Source of the DNA: Sulfuricurvum sp.
GTDB taxonomy: Bacteria; Campylobacterota; Campylobacteria; Campylobacterales; Sulfurimonadaceae
Direction of reading: 5' to 3'
NCBI RefSeq assembly: GCF_023229695.1
Contig: NZ_JALNYS010000014.1
Coordinates: 25,307-89,306, forward strand
Length of the DNA: 64,000 nt
Shown here: piece after piece, positions 44,269 to 52,922 of the stretch
Layout: each line of letters starts with the position of its first letter
Numbering within the stretch: the first letter of the stretch is position 1
Made by a program: the position numbers and the translations under genes
Notes under the pieces: generated by a model
The model's input: only the letters and a program-made list of their open reading frames with translations
Told to the model about the DNA's origin: nothing
Databases searched by the model: none

Positions 44269-44601
44269 TTAAGACGGTGATTGGTGCGATAAGCGATGCT
44301 TTTCAATGATCTGTGTAAATGCCGTTTGCAGCATCACAACATCTGCCAGCTCACCGCATTCTGCTTTACCCTTAAGATCGTAGAGTTCAAAAAGACGTTC
44401 GATATCTTCTCTGCCGAGTTCGAAATGTTTTGCTTCTATTGATCTGAGGAGCCCCTCACTGATGGCAATTTGTTGTGCTTTGTTTGCTTCAGTCCACGCA
44501 TCGCCCATGTACACATAGACAATCAAATCAGTGACGGGATAATGGCCTTTTCGTATGTAGGTGTAGTCCTCGAAATATCGTTCCAGTCGATTTAATGGCA
44601 T
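44269..44601 (-). CDS. Hypothetical protein (110 aa)
   Basis: This is a small soluble protein (MPLNRLERYFEDYTYIRKGHYPVTDLIVYVYMG) of unknown family. It follows a thioredoxin-like gene by 41 bp on the same strand, with GGAAAG upstream of the start. Charged helices dominate (IEAKHFELGREDIERLFELYDL). No function can be assigned. Confidence 0.6.
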   Translation of the reverse strand: MPLNRLERYFEDYTYIRKGHYPVTDLIVYVYMGDAWTEANKAQQIAISEGLLRSIEAKHFELGREDIERLFELYDLKGKAECGELADVVMLQTAFTQIIEKHRLSHQSPS

Positions 44602-44642
44602 TTGCTTTCCTTCTGCATCGCTTTATATTGTCAAGAATTGGT

Positions 44643-45017
44643 TTACGGCTGTTGCTTGCGTGCTGCTTTTTTCGCTGCTTTTTCCGCACGGAATCTATCC
44701 ATATCGGTCGCTTTTGTCTGCTCAATGAGATCAATCAGTTCCTCTTGGGATAATAATCCCGGTGTTTTGAAAATAACCGTCTTCTCTTTCATAAGTACCG
44801 TCGTTGGAAGATTTTGGATAAAGAAATAGTCTGAAAGAGCGGTTTCTTCTTCCGTATGGAGTTTTGCAAACGTGATGTCGGGGTATTTTCCAGATACTTT
44901 TTCAAATATCGGTCCATACTGTTTGCACGGAGTACACCATTGCGACCAAAAATCGATAACCACTATCTCGTTTTCTTGAACGGTTTTATCATAATTCTCT
45001 TTTGTCAATATGAGCAT
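44643..45017 (-). CDS. Thioredoxin-like protein with basic tail
   Basis: The 124-residue protein has FWSQWCTPCKQ (thioredoxin WCxxC, here TP) and the cis-Pro in NLPTTVLM. It ends in an Arg/Lys/Ala-rich tail (AEKAAKKAARKQQP) not typical of thioredoxins. I start at ATG 45017; an upstream TTG at 45053 is possible. There is no signal peptide, so it is cytoplasmic. The tail may bind nucleic acid or a partner. Confidence 0.82.
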   Translation of the reverse strand: MLILTKENYDKTVQENEIVVIDFWSQWCTPCKQYGPIFEKVSGKYPDITFAKLHTEEETALSDYFFIQNLPTTVLMKEKTVIFKTPGLLSQEELIDLIEQTKATDMDRFRAEKAAKKAARKQQP

Positions 45018-45250
45018 ATTCCATAGTATCCTGTTTTCGAAAATGTAAGTCAATAAGGCGAACGGGTTGCTTAACGCTCAATCACTGTTATTCCTTGATA
45101 GTTAGATTAGGTATGTTAAGGAGTAAATGCATAGGCCATTCTAAATCGGGGTGTCATTCCAGATTGAACATCTGACCCAAATTTGCTAGTGATATATATA
45201 AAATACATTTTTGCGATACAATTAGCAATAAGATCATAGACAAAGTAAGA

Positions 45251-45264
45251 GATATTTTAATATC
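45251..45264 (+). promoter_or_regulatory. Palindrome upstream of hipB
   Basis: GATATT-tt-AATATC is a perfect 6+6 bp inverted repeat 58-71 bp before the hipB start. It lies upstream of the TATAAT at 45292. HipB-type regulators bind such palindromes to repress their operon; this is a candidate operator. Confidence 0.4.
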
Positions 45265-45291
45265 TATTATTCTATATTTATTGCTTTAATC

Positions 45292-45297
45292 TATAAT
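45292..45297 (+). promoter_or_regulatory. -10 element for hipBA
   Basis: TATAAT in ATCTATAATATAC is 24 bp before the start of the HTH gene. No clear -35 is visible. Confidence 0.5.
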
Positions 45298-45321
45298 ATA
45301 CTATCTTTTAAGTGAGATGCA

Positions 45322-45621
45322 ATGTTGCAGCTATATACTGAACAAGAGATGTTGTCTCGTCTGGCAGAGATGTTTGAAAAAGAACGTATTAAGCAAAATA
45401 TCACCCAGAAAGAGCTTTCATCACGTGCAGGGATTCCACTCCCTACCTACCGTGCATTTTTAAAAAATGGTACATTGTCTGCTAAAAATATGTTCAAATT
45501 ACTCTTTGTTTTGCAGTTGGATGAAAAGGGCGAGAATCTCGTTAAAGAACGTGCATTAAAAACATTGGAAGACATCCGTGTGAATGTTTCACAACAAGAT
45601 CGTAAAAGGGTTCGTAAATGA
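45322..45621 (+). CDS. hipB: HipB-like XRE antitoxin
   Basis: This 99-residue protein has an XRE helix-turn-helix (KQNITQKELSSRAGIPLPTYRAF) and a short basic end (DRKRVRK). It overlaps HipA by ATGA. In HipBA systems it represses the operon and neutralises the kinase. The ATG lies after AAGTGAG. Confidence 0.87.
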   Translation: MLQLYTEQEMLSRLAEMFEKERIKQNITQKELSSRAGIPLPTYRAFLKNGTLSAKNMFKLLFVLQLDEKGENLVKERALKTLEDIRVNVSQQDRKRVRK

Positions 45622-46871
45622 CAGAGATTACTGCAAAACTGTATGGTCATACCGTTGGGACATTACTGTATGACGGACGGACGGTCTATTTTGAATATGA
45701 TCCGATATTTCAAAAGATGGGACTGGAAATTTCGCCTCATAAACTTGCAATCAATAGTTTAAAAGGTGCATATAGCAACACAGATACTACTTATTTCCAA
45801 GGTATTCCCGGTGTTTTTCATGATAGTTTGCCGGATAAATTTGGGATGAGGGTAATCGATCGCTATTACGAGGAAAAAGGGAAAAGCATAGCAGATGTAA
45901 ATCTCTTGATGCGATTATCCTATATCGGTTCACGCGCAATGGGAGCATTGGAGTATGAACCGAGCGATCAGCCACAATTTGCTGCTCTAAAAGCCGAAAT
46001 CATGGATTTGCGTCAGATGTATTTGGATTCTCAAGTAATCATCAAAGGTGAACAATCCGATGCACTTCATCACATCGCAGCCTTTATGGAAAATGCTGCA
46101 TCACCCGGAGGTGCACAGCCAAAAGCTTCTATCGGATGGAACCGTGAAACGAAAGAGATCATCAGCGGTGCACAGTTGGGTGTGCCGGAGGGGTTTGAGC
46201 ACTGGCTAGTAAAATTTAGTAAATCGGACCAATTTGGTCAAGCTCTGGATTTTACCAAACTCGAATACCTCTATATGCAGATGGCGGGAGAGATTGGGAT
46301 AAGTGTTCCTCAAACGCAAATGCTCTATGATAGAAATGACTGGCACTACGCCATCAAACGATTTGATCGTGTTGATGGTCGCAAGATCCATATGCACACG
46401 TTAGCCGGCTTGACCCATATCGATTTCAATGAACCGGGGCATTATTCGTATGAGCAGTTCTGGCGCATCGCCAAAGCATTGACCCGAGATAACTCGGTCA
46501 ATCTTGAGATATTTAAGCGGGCTGTTTTTAATGTGATTGCCCGTAATCAAGATGACCACGCAAAAAACTTTTCATTTTTGATGGATGAATCAGGGAAATG
46601 GAGCCTCTCTCCAGCGTATGATATTACCTTTGCCAATGGGGAAAAATATACAGCCAATCATCAGATGTCGATTGGTGCAAAACTAAACAATTTCACGCGC
46701 AAAGATTTGATCGCTTTTGGGTTATCGCTTGAAATGAAAGAAAGTGCCGTAAAAGAGATAATTCAGCAGACTATTGAGGTTCTCAGTTCCTTCAGCCAGA
46801 GAGCCAAAGAGATAGAAATTCGAGATGATTTGATTAGGCTTGTCGAAACAGGGCTCAGATTAGAGATATAG
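45618..46871 (+). CDS. hipA: HipA family serine/threonine kinase toxin
   Basis: The 417-residue protein has the HipA N-subdomain, the ATP-loop SPGGAQPKA (residues 162-170), and the catalytic RNQDDHAKNFSFL with Asp312. SLSPAYDIT holds the metal-binding Asp. Known HipA toxins phosphorylate glutamyl-tRNA synthetase and drive persistence; this target is inferred. It is translationally coupled to hipB. A long perfect palindrome follows. Confidence 0.92.
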   Translation: MTEITAKLYGHTVGTLLYDGRTVYFEYDPIFQKMGLEISPHKLAINSLKGAYSNTDTTYFQGIPGVFHDSLPDKFGMRVIDRYYEEKGKSIADVNLLMRLSYIGSRAMGALEYEPSDQPQFAALKAEIMDLRQMYLDSQVIIKGEQSDALHHIAAFMENAASPGGAQPKASIGWNRETKEIISGAQLGVPEGFEHWLVKFSKSDQFGQALDFTKLEYLYMQMAGEIGISVPQTQMLYDRNDWHYAIKRFDRVDGRKIHMHTLAGLTHIDFNEPGHYSYEQFWRIAKALTRDNSVNLEIFKRAVFNVIARNQDDHAKNFSFLMDESGKWSLSPAYDITFANGEKYTANHQMSIGAKLNNFTRKDLIAFGLSLEMKESAVKEIIQQTIEVLSSFSQRAKEIEIRDDLIRLVETGLRLEI

Positions 46872-46928
46872 GGAGAAATTTTCTATTTTTATCGATTTTC
46901 TGCTTTCTTTAAAATCGAGTCATTCATA

Positions 46929-46973
46929 GAAAATTCAAATTAATTTTAATAAATAAAATTAATTTGAATTTTC
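46929..46973. terminator. 20-bp perfect palindrome after hipA
   Basis: Two exactly complementary 20-nt arms (46929-46948 and 46954-46973) are separated by a 5-nt loop. The arms are almost wholly A/T. The structure lies between convergent hipA and the GGDEF gene and may act as a bidirectional terminator. A second repeat, AAAAGATTA/TAATCTTTT, is at 47012-47055. Confidence 0.5.
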
Positions 46974-47120
46974 CGGCTGAGTAAAAAGTTATTGCGTTAG
47001 AATCATCACCGAAAAGATTATTTAATGGGTCAGTCGGTGCATAATTTAATCTTTTCTTGTTTTTAGCTCTCTTAATGACACTCCCGTGTCCATTTCTCCA
47101 ACCTTAAATCCTATCGTTGC

Positions 47121-49739
47121 CTAACCTGTTATCTCTTCTTTCGAATCAAAAAGATAGTATCGGTTTTTACCCGATTGTTTGGCCTCATACATTGCCTGAT
47201 CGGCCTGACGGATCAGCTGGTCTCCGTCCACTTCGTGCTCCTGCGGGTAAAAGGTAACTCCGATACTAGCGGATACCTGAACCGTTAACGACTCAAGCCG
47301 GATGGGGTTTCCTGCCGCTTCAAGGAGTCTGTGAATGATCGGTATTGCGGCGGAGGTGTCTTTTAAATCTACGAGAATGGCGACAAATTCATCTCCGCCT
47401 AATCTGGCAAGGGTATCCCCTTCCCGCAATGATTGTTTCATCCTTGCCGAAAGGGCGATCAGCAATTGGTCTCCTACGGAATGCCCATAGGTATCATTGA
47501 TGTGTTTAAACCCGTCAAGATCAAGATAAAGGACGGCCAGCCGCTCTTTGCGTCGTTGCGTTTGGATCATCCCCTGATGCAGGCGATCGGATTCTAGAAT
47601 ACGGTTCGGCAGACCGGTCAGCGCGTCGTAATGGGCCAAAAATTCGAGCTGCTGTGCATGGAGGTTCATTGCGCTAACATCTTTGGTACTGACCAGAATA
47701 CGTTTTTTGTCGGGCAGGAGAGTGGCTGTCATGTTGATGTAGAGCTGTTTTCCGTCTTTTACGATGCAGGTTTTTTCAAAACCTTTGACAAAGCCGTGTT
47801 CCAAAACTTTTTTCATCATTTCGGTTGCACGTTCTCTGTCTTGCGGAATGCTCAGCGAAATACAATTCATTTGTAGAAGTTCTTCACGGGAAAAACCGGT
47901 CATTTCCATATACGCATCATTAAAATCGAGAAAATTCGATTCGGTATCCAAGATGGCGATGCCGTCCTTGGAGGTATTGAAAATGGTTTTAAATTCGTCT
48001 CGTTGCTCTGCCAAATCTTTTTGCAGATTTTTTTCTTCCGTAATATCGTAAAACCACCCCAAAACACAGGGTTCTGCTTCAAACTCTATCGGCATATACG
48101 AAGCCAATACCCAGATCGTCTGATGATTAATGGAGAGTTCTACCAGTCGATTGAAGATGATCTCTTTCGCGTTGATTTGTTTCAGGATTGCATCGTATTC
48201 TTCATGGCGGGCATAATAATTTTTCGGATTGTTGCCTAATACGGCAGAAATATCGGTTTGGGTCAAACGGGAATAGGCTTCATTGGCAAAAACAACTTCA
48301 CTCCCTTCGCTTTTTGCGATTCTGACGGCAATCGGGCTCATTTTCAACAGAAAGAGAAGGGTGTTTTCACTTTTTTCCAAGCGGATTTGATAGTGCATCG
48401 CTTCCGTGATATCTTGAACCGTACCAAAGGAACACAGCGGACTATTATCCGTCTGGTCGAATTTTGTATCGCATTGTTCACTGACATACTTGATTCTTCC
48501 GTCTCTCATCCGAAGTCTGTGGACTATTTCGTATTTTTGTTGGGTAACGAGTGAATTTTGATAGGCATTTTCAACATTTTTTCGGTCATCCGGATGGATA
48601 ACCGTTAGAAATGCATCGTAGGTGGGTTCAAAGTTCTCTTTATCCAGTTCAAAAATATGAAAAATCTCATCTGACCATTCCAGAGTATTGGAACGCAAGT
48701 CCAGATGCCAATTGCCGATTTGAGCAATTTTTTCGGCTTGTCTGAGGTTTTTCAGAAGCTTTTGGGTCTCTACATCAGCCATTTTTCGTTCGGTGATATC
48801 CTCGATGATGGCAATTCCCCCCTCGATGGTATTATCGGTGTCGCGGAGCGGGGCATAGAACATAATGATCCACAAATGGGCATTGCTCAGGGTTGAGTGG
48901 TACGGGGTTTCCAATGATCCCTCTTTGCCCTCAATCGCTTCTGTTAATACCGGCAGGATACGTTGATCTTTCAGCGTATGCATATCAAGGCCGATCAGCT
49001 TCTCTTTCGGGGCTTTCATAAGCTGTGCAAAGCGGTCGTTGCAGTAGGTGATTACCAGCTCTTTATTGTAATGAAGTATTCCCGCCGGCGTATGTTGAAG
49101 GATGAGACGATAGCGTTCCTCGCTGACCCATGCCTCTTTTTCACTCGCTTCCGCTTTGTGTTGCATCATACTGCTCTGGAGGATACTTGTGTGGATGAAT
49201 TTTCCGATAACGGTTAAGAATACGAAATAAAGGAGCAGTGCCATCCCCATATAAACGGATAGAGTATTTTCGTCCAAGAATAAATAAACCGTAATGGGGG
49301 ACAACGTCAAAATGGAAAAACCGATGCTGCTGGGAAGGTCGGATCCGTTTGACACCGTATTCCCGGCTGTCAGACCGGCTAAAATAAAAATTAAAAAAAA
49401 CAGGTGATCAAAATCATTGGAAGAGAACAATAAAAATCCGATTGCGCCCCATATTGTACCGGATACAAAGGTACCGATCCGGATATTTCTCAGACGTAGG
49501 CGCGTATCGGACACCGTGGTGTCGGCACTCCGTTGATAGGCGCTGATAAGGGAGATTCGGAGAAATGATACCAGAACGAGGGCAAGAAACCAGAGTATCA
49601 ATGTTTTAGGATCGGAGAGGTTTCGCTCACCAAAAATAAGTACCATGCCCAATAGCAAGCTGGCAAGTACTCCAAACTTACTGCTTTTAAGCAAGTTTTT
49701 CATTTGATCCGTTTGTGTTAGAGAATTCAGGGCAGTCAT
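47121..49739 (-). CDS. Membrane PAS-GGDEF diguanylate cyclase
   Basis: The 872-residue protein has an N-terminal membrane region (about six segments, residues 20-190), four PAS domains (about 205-320, 335-450, 455-575, 580-690) and a C-terminal GGDEF domain with intact LARLGGDEFVAIL near residue 780. It should make c-di-GMP from GTP in response to signals via the PAS sensors. Allosteric I-site residues upstream (RMKQSLREGDT) do not show the usual RxxD. No EAL domain. Confidence 0.92.
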   Translation of the reverse strand: MTALNSLTQTDQMKNLLKSSKFGVLASLLLGMVLIFGERNLSDPKTLILWFLALVLVSFLRISLISAYQRSADTTVSDTRLRLRNIRIGTFVSGTIWGAIGFLLFSSNDFDHLFFLIFILAGLTAGNTVSNGSDLPSSIGFSILTLSPITVYLFLDENTLSVYMGMALLLYFVFLTVIGKFIHTSILQSSMMQHKAEASEKEAWVSEERYRLILQHTPAGILHYNKELVITYCNDRFAQLMKAPKEKLIGLDMHTLKDQRILPVLTEAIEGKEGSLETPYHSTLSNAHLWIIMFYAPLRDTDNTIEGGIAIIEDITERKMADVETQKLLKNLRQAEKIAQIGNWHLDLRSNTLEWSDEIFHIFELDKENFEPTYDAFLTVIHPDDRKNVENAYQNSLVTQQKYEIVHRLRMRDGRIKYVSEQCDTKFDQTDNSPLCSFGTVQDITEAMHYQIRLEKSENTLLFLLKMSPIAVRIAKSEGSEVVFANEAYSRLTQTDISAVLGNNPKNYYARHEEYDAILKQINAKEIIFNRLVELSINHQTIWVLASYMPIEFEAEPCVLGWFYDITEEKNLQKDLAEQRDEFKTIFNTSKDGIAILDTESNFLDFNDAYMEMTGFSREELLQMNCISLSIPQDRERATEMMKKVLEHGFVKGFEKTCIVKDGKQLYINMTATLLPDKKRILVSTKDVSAMNLHAQQLEFLAHYDALTGLPNRILESDRLHQGMIQTQRRKERLAVLYLDLDGFKHINDTYGHSVGDQLLIALSARMKQSLREGDTLARLGGDEFVAILVDLKDTSAAIPIIHRLLEAAGNPIRLESLTVQVSASIGVTFYPQEHEVDGDQLIRQADQAMYEAKQSGKNRYYLFDSKEEITG

Positions 49740-50319
49740 GAATTAGAGTAACCTTTTAAAGCAATGGATAGGTAAATGGATATTTTTTCTCCGCCTCTTG
49801 GTATGATCGGAGACACCGTTTTTATGAGAGTTCTTGCAGAACTCTCTTTTAAACGTGCTTTGAGCAAAGCCCAAAGCACTACGCTAGCCGCTATGGCGCT
49901 AATTAGATTATTTACTGATGTTACGCACTTTTCGGGCAAAGCCCGTAAAGTGGCGGGGACAATTTGTCCCCTGCACCCCCCTAAAGCTACCCGCATCTGT
50001 CGGATGCGCGAGAAAAACTTCCCTTTACGTACTTGCTAAAGTAAGGTGCGTAAGGTCAGTTATTTATCATTATAGCAAAAGTCAGTTCGGATTTTTTCAT
50101 AAAAGAAATTTTCCGATAGGGATGGGATCTATCGTACGATAAACAATAGCGATAGTTTCGACAGGAGAATTCTCTTTATCGGAATTATTTTGAGAAAATA
50201 TTGAGAAAAATATGTAAAAATCCCGATATTTAAAAATAATATTTAATAGTAATTTATAAAAATTAGCGTAATCCGTAGTGCATGAGTGCATACAAAGGAT
50301 AGGCGGGAGAGAACAAATA
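49740..50319. other. Non-coding stretch with hairpins and MITE copy 2
   Basis: This 580-bp gap lies between divergent diguanylate cyclase genes. It includes GAGAGTTCT/AGAACTCTC with TTTT (49826-49850), GTGCTTTG/CAAAGCAC (49855-49879), a partial REP-like motif TACGCTAGCCGCTATGGCGC (from 49880), MITE copy 2 (49915-50059) and an AT-rich leader for the next gene. No protein is supported; the open frames in the MITE are shadows. Confidence 0.6.
49915..50059 (+). mobile_element. MITE-like element, copy 2
   Basis: This 145-bp copy is nearly identical to copy 1. TTATTTA flanks it on both sides (49908-49914 and 50060-50066), a perfect 7-bp duplication. Differences from copy 1 include TTGTCCCC versus TTGTTCCC. 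It is in the same orientation as copy 1 and lies in the leader of the following diguanylate cyclase gene. Confidence 0.88.
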
Positions 50320-51942
50320 GTGCCTCAGAAAAAAAAATTTAAAATTTGTGATACCTTTATCAACCACTCTTCGATCGTTTTTTTTTCATGGGTGACTGAC
50401 ACGCAATGGAGTGTGGACTATCTATCGGAAGGGATCAGACAGTTTGGCTACACCACTGAAGAGTTTTTATCCGGTGAGAAAAACTACCTCCATATTATCT
50501 ATCCTGATGATGCTGAATGGGTGGTTCGTGAAGCTGAAACGCATACTGAGAATGGGGTCAAGAGCTTTAATCTGGTATACCGTATCGTTACGGCAGACGG
50601 TAGGATTCGGTGGATCGATCACCACACGGTTGTTGCACGAGAGAGGAGGGAAGAAGGGGTCTGCTGTGTGGGGGCGATTATGGATATCACCGAGCGTAAA
50701 ACGATCGAACAAGAGCTCATCGACAGCGAAGCAAAATTTCGGACTATTGCTGAGAGCACGACGGTCGGATTCTTTATTTATCAGGAACGTTTTGTGTATG
50801 TCAATCAGGCAATTTGTGATGTTTCCGGCTATACGCAAGAAGAGCTGTATGATATGAATGTTTGGGATTTTGCCCATGAATCGTCCAAAGAGAGGGTGAA
50901 AGAAATCGTTTTGAAGCGATGCCGGGGAGAAGAGGTTGAGAGCCGGTCGGATGATTTGGAACTGGTTACCAAAAAGGGGGAGATCAAAATTGTTCGTAGC
51001 ATGGCGCATACGGTTCCCTATAAAGGGGGATGGGCCGGCGCGGGGACAATTATCGATATTACCGATATCGCTGAAGCAAAAGAGCAGGTGAACCTTTTGG
51101 CGCATGCGGTAAAGCAGACGGACGATATGGTCCGTATTACCGATAGAAACGGTACGATTACGTTCGCAAATGAAGCGATACTGAAGCATTCGGGATACAC
51201 TCTCAACGAAGTGATCGGGCAAACGCCGCGAATCTTTAAATCCGGCAAACACGACAAAGCCTTTTATCGTCATCTCTGGAAGACGATCCTTGCCGGGGAG
51301 ACCTACCGAGGCGTTTTTCAAAATCGAAAGCGCGACGGGACGCTATATCACGAAGCTGAAACCATTACGCCGATTAGGGATATGAAAAACAGCGTTCAAT
51401 ATTTCGTCGTGACAGGAAAAGATATTTCCGAACAGGTTGCATGGGAAAATGAGCTGCATCGTCAAGCCACGACCGATGCTCTGACGGGCGTATACAATCG
51501 GCAAAAGTTTATGGAAGAACTCGAAGCGGAGCTCGATAAATTCCGGCGCTATAACAATACGTTTACCGTCATCATGGTGGATATCGACCATTTTAAAGAG
51601 ATCAATGATACCTATGGTCATGATACCGGAGATAAAATTCTGAAAGAGTTGTCCCGATTGATGAACAGCAGTATTCGCAAAACCGATCTGTTTGCCCGGT
51701 GGGGGGGAGAAGAGTTTATGATTCTTTCTCCTTCATTGTCGTATGAAAATGCGATTGTCTTTGCCGAGAAGATAAGGGGGTACGTTGAATCTTTTGTATT
51801 TGACGACATTAACCATCTGACGGTGAGTATAGGGATAACGGTTCCGAAAGAGGAAGATACCTTTGAAAAGATTTTGAAGCGGGTAGACAAGGCTCTCTAT
51901 TATTCTAAAAACAACGGCCGAAACCAAGTGAATTTTATGTGA
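50320..51942 (+). CDS. PAS-GGEEF diguanylate cyclase
   Basis: The 540-residue soluble protein has three PAS/PAC domains (about 10-125, 130-250, 255-370) and a GGEEF domain with active-site RWGGEEFMI (Gly462-Phe466). GTG 50320 is preferred over the upstream GTG because GGGAG lies 10 nt before it; the alternative has no ribosome site. The TGA stop is part of the target duplication of MITE copy 3. Inverted MITEs therefore flank the gene. Confidence 0.87.
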   Translation: MPQKKKFKICDTFINHSSIVFFSWVTDTQWSVDYLSEGIRQFGYTTEEFLSGEKNYLHIIYPDDAEWVVREAETHTENGVKSFNLVYRIVTADGRIRWIDHHTVVARERREEGVCCVGAIMDITERKTIEQELIDSEAKFRTIAESTTVGFFIYQERFVYVNQAICDVSGYTQEELYDMNVWDFAHESSKERVKEIVLKRCRGEEVESRSDDLELVTKKGEIKIVRSMAHTVPYKGGWAGAGTIIDITDIAEAKEQVNLLAHAVKQTDDMVRITDRNGTITFANEAILKHSGYTLNEVIGQTPRIFKSGKHDKAFYRHLWKTILAGETYRGVFQNRKRDGTLYHEAETITPIRDMKNSVQYFVVTGKDISEQVAWENELHRQATTDALTGVYNRQKFMEELEAELDKFRRYNNTFTVIMVDIDHFKEINDTYGHDTGDKILKELSRLMNSSIRKTDLFARWGGEEFMILSPSLSYENAIVFAEKIRGYVESFVFDDINHLTVSIGITVPKEEDTFEKILKRVDKALYYSKNNGRNQVNFM

Positions 51943-51946
51943 AAAT

Positions 51947-52090
51947 CTTACCTTTCGTACTTTGTCTAAACAACTGTACAAAGGTTAGTAATCTCTCGTA
52001 TCCGAAAGATACGGGAAGCTTTAGGGGGGTGCAGGGGACAATTTGTCCCTGCCACTTTACGGGCTTCGCCCGAAAAGTGCGTATCATCAG
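51947..52090 (-). mobile_element. MITE-like element, copy 3 (inverted, diverged)
   Basis: This 144-bp copy is in the reverse orientation. Its ends are CTTACCTTTCGTAC and GTGCGTATCATCAG, and TGAAAAT flanks it on both sides (51940-51946, 52091-52097), a perfect 7-bp duplication. The internal hairpins are kept although bases differ, e.g. CCGTATC/GATACG for CCGCATC/GATGCG. It is more diverged than copies 1 and 2 and so probably older. Confidence 0.85.
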
Positions 52091-52120
52091 TGAAAATGTT
52101 TGAAGTGAGGATAAGAGAGA

Positions 52121-52825
52121 ATGGAAACGGAGTTTAAAAGCACGTTAAAATCGATAAAAATGCTTTATATTATCGAAGATGGAGTGGCTCACGATTATCA
52201 TGTCATGCCTTTTGAATTGATGTGTGAACGGATTCATCTGAGCGATTTTAACAATGGATGGGGAGATTATTTAAAGATAGAGCCCAATATGGTGATGATC
52301 CATACGGTGTCGAATTTTCATTTCTGTGAGGAGATTGTCCGTAAAATTCAGAAAATCAATCCTCAATGCCCCTTTTTAATCCTCACCGAGGAGGTATTTC
52401 GAGAATCGGTTCTGCATCTTCCGATAGGAGAGAACAGCAGAACCCTTTTTCTCCCCATTACGTTCGAAGAGATGGTGCGGGCATTGAAGGAGATTATCGA
52501 ATCCAACAGCATAACCTATTTTCTGCGGGATCAAATATTTTTTGAACCGTCGAACAGCGTCTTGATTCGCGATAAGAAGCGGGTGCCGCTAACATCGAAA
52601 GAGAATAAACTGCTCCTCTACCTGATTCACAACAGCCATCGAATCGTCTCGTATGAGGAAATTGAAAATTATGTATGGGGAGATACGGCGATGAACCGAA
52701 ATACCCTGACCACCATCATCAGCAATCTCCGGAAAAAAGCGGGGAATCAACCCTTTTTGGAAAATCATTCAAATCAGGGATATAAGATTCTTCTTCATAA
52801 TCTTGTAGTAAAAAAAGAACTCTAG
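52121..52825 (+). CDS. Orphan winged-helix regulator with degenerate receiver
   Basis: The 234-residue protein has an OmpR/PhoB-type winged helix at about 140-228 (PLTSKENKLLLYLIHNSHRIVSYEEIENYVWG, TLTTIISNLRKKAG). The N-terminal part resembles a receiver fold, but the phospho-acceptor position has MVMIHTVS with no Asp and no conserved Lys, so it is not phosphorylated in the usual way. It lies downstream of MITE copy 3 and about 100 bp upstream of the ABC-sub-bind/PAS operon, which it may control. Confidence 0.82.
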   Translation: METEFKSTLKSIKMLYIIEDGVAHDYHVMPFELMCERIHLSDFNNGWGDYLKIEPNMVMIHTVSNFHFCEEIVRKIQKINPQCPFLILTEEVFRESVLHLPIGENSRTLFLPITFEEMVRALKEIIESNSITYFLRDQIFFEPSNSVLIRDKKRVPLTSKENKLLLYLIHNSHRIVSYEEIENYVWGDTAMNRNTLTTIISNLRKKAGNQPFLENHSNQGYKILLHNLVVKKEL

Positions 52826-52890
52826 TCTATTTGTGCGCGCCCTTTGGCAAGAAGAGGAGCGGTTTATCAAAAGATCATCAAAAAACATGT

Positions 52891-52896
52891 TATAAT
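52891..52896 (+). promoter_or_regulatory. -10 element for the periplasmic sensor-SCO-GGDEF/EAL operon
   Basis: TATAAT in ATGTTATAATATGTTAC lies 27 bp before the start of the next gene. The surrounding ACAT..ATGT is roughly palindromic. Confidence 0.5.
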
Positions 52897-52922
52897 ATGT
52901 TACTGTTACTATGTAGGGTGAA

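Noticed and set aside
49826..49850. Hairpin with TTTT considered as a riboswitch or terminator for a c-di-GMP gene
   Set aside because: It does not show the c-di-GMP riboswitch layout, and no upstream plus-strand gene exists to terminate. It is left as an unexplained hairpin.
49915..52090. Inverted MITEs around the diguanylate cyclase considered as a composite transposon
   Set aside because: Each MITE has its own distinct 7-bp duplication, so the copies inserted separately. There is no duplication around the whole unit.
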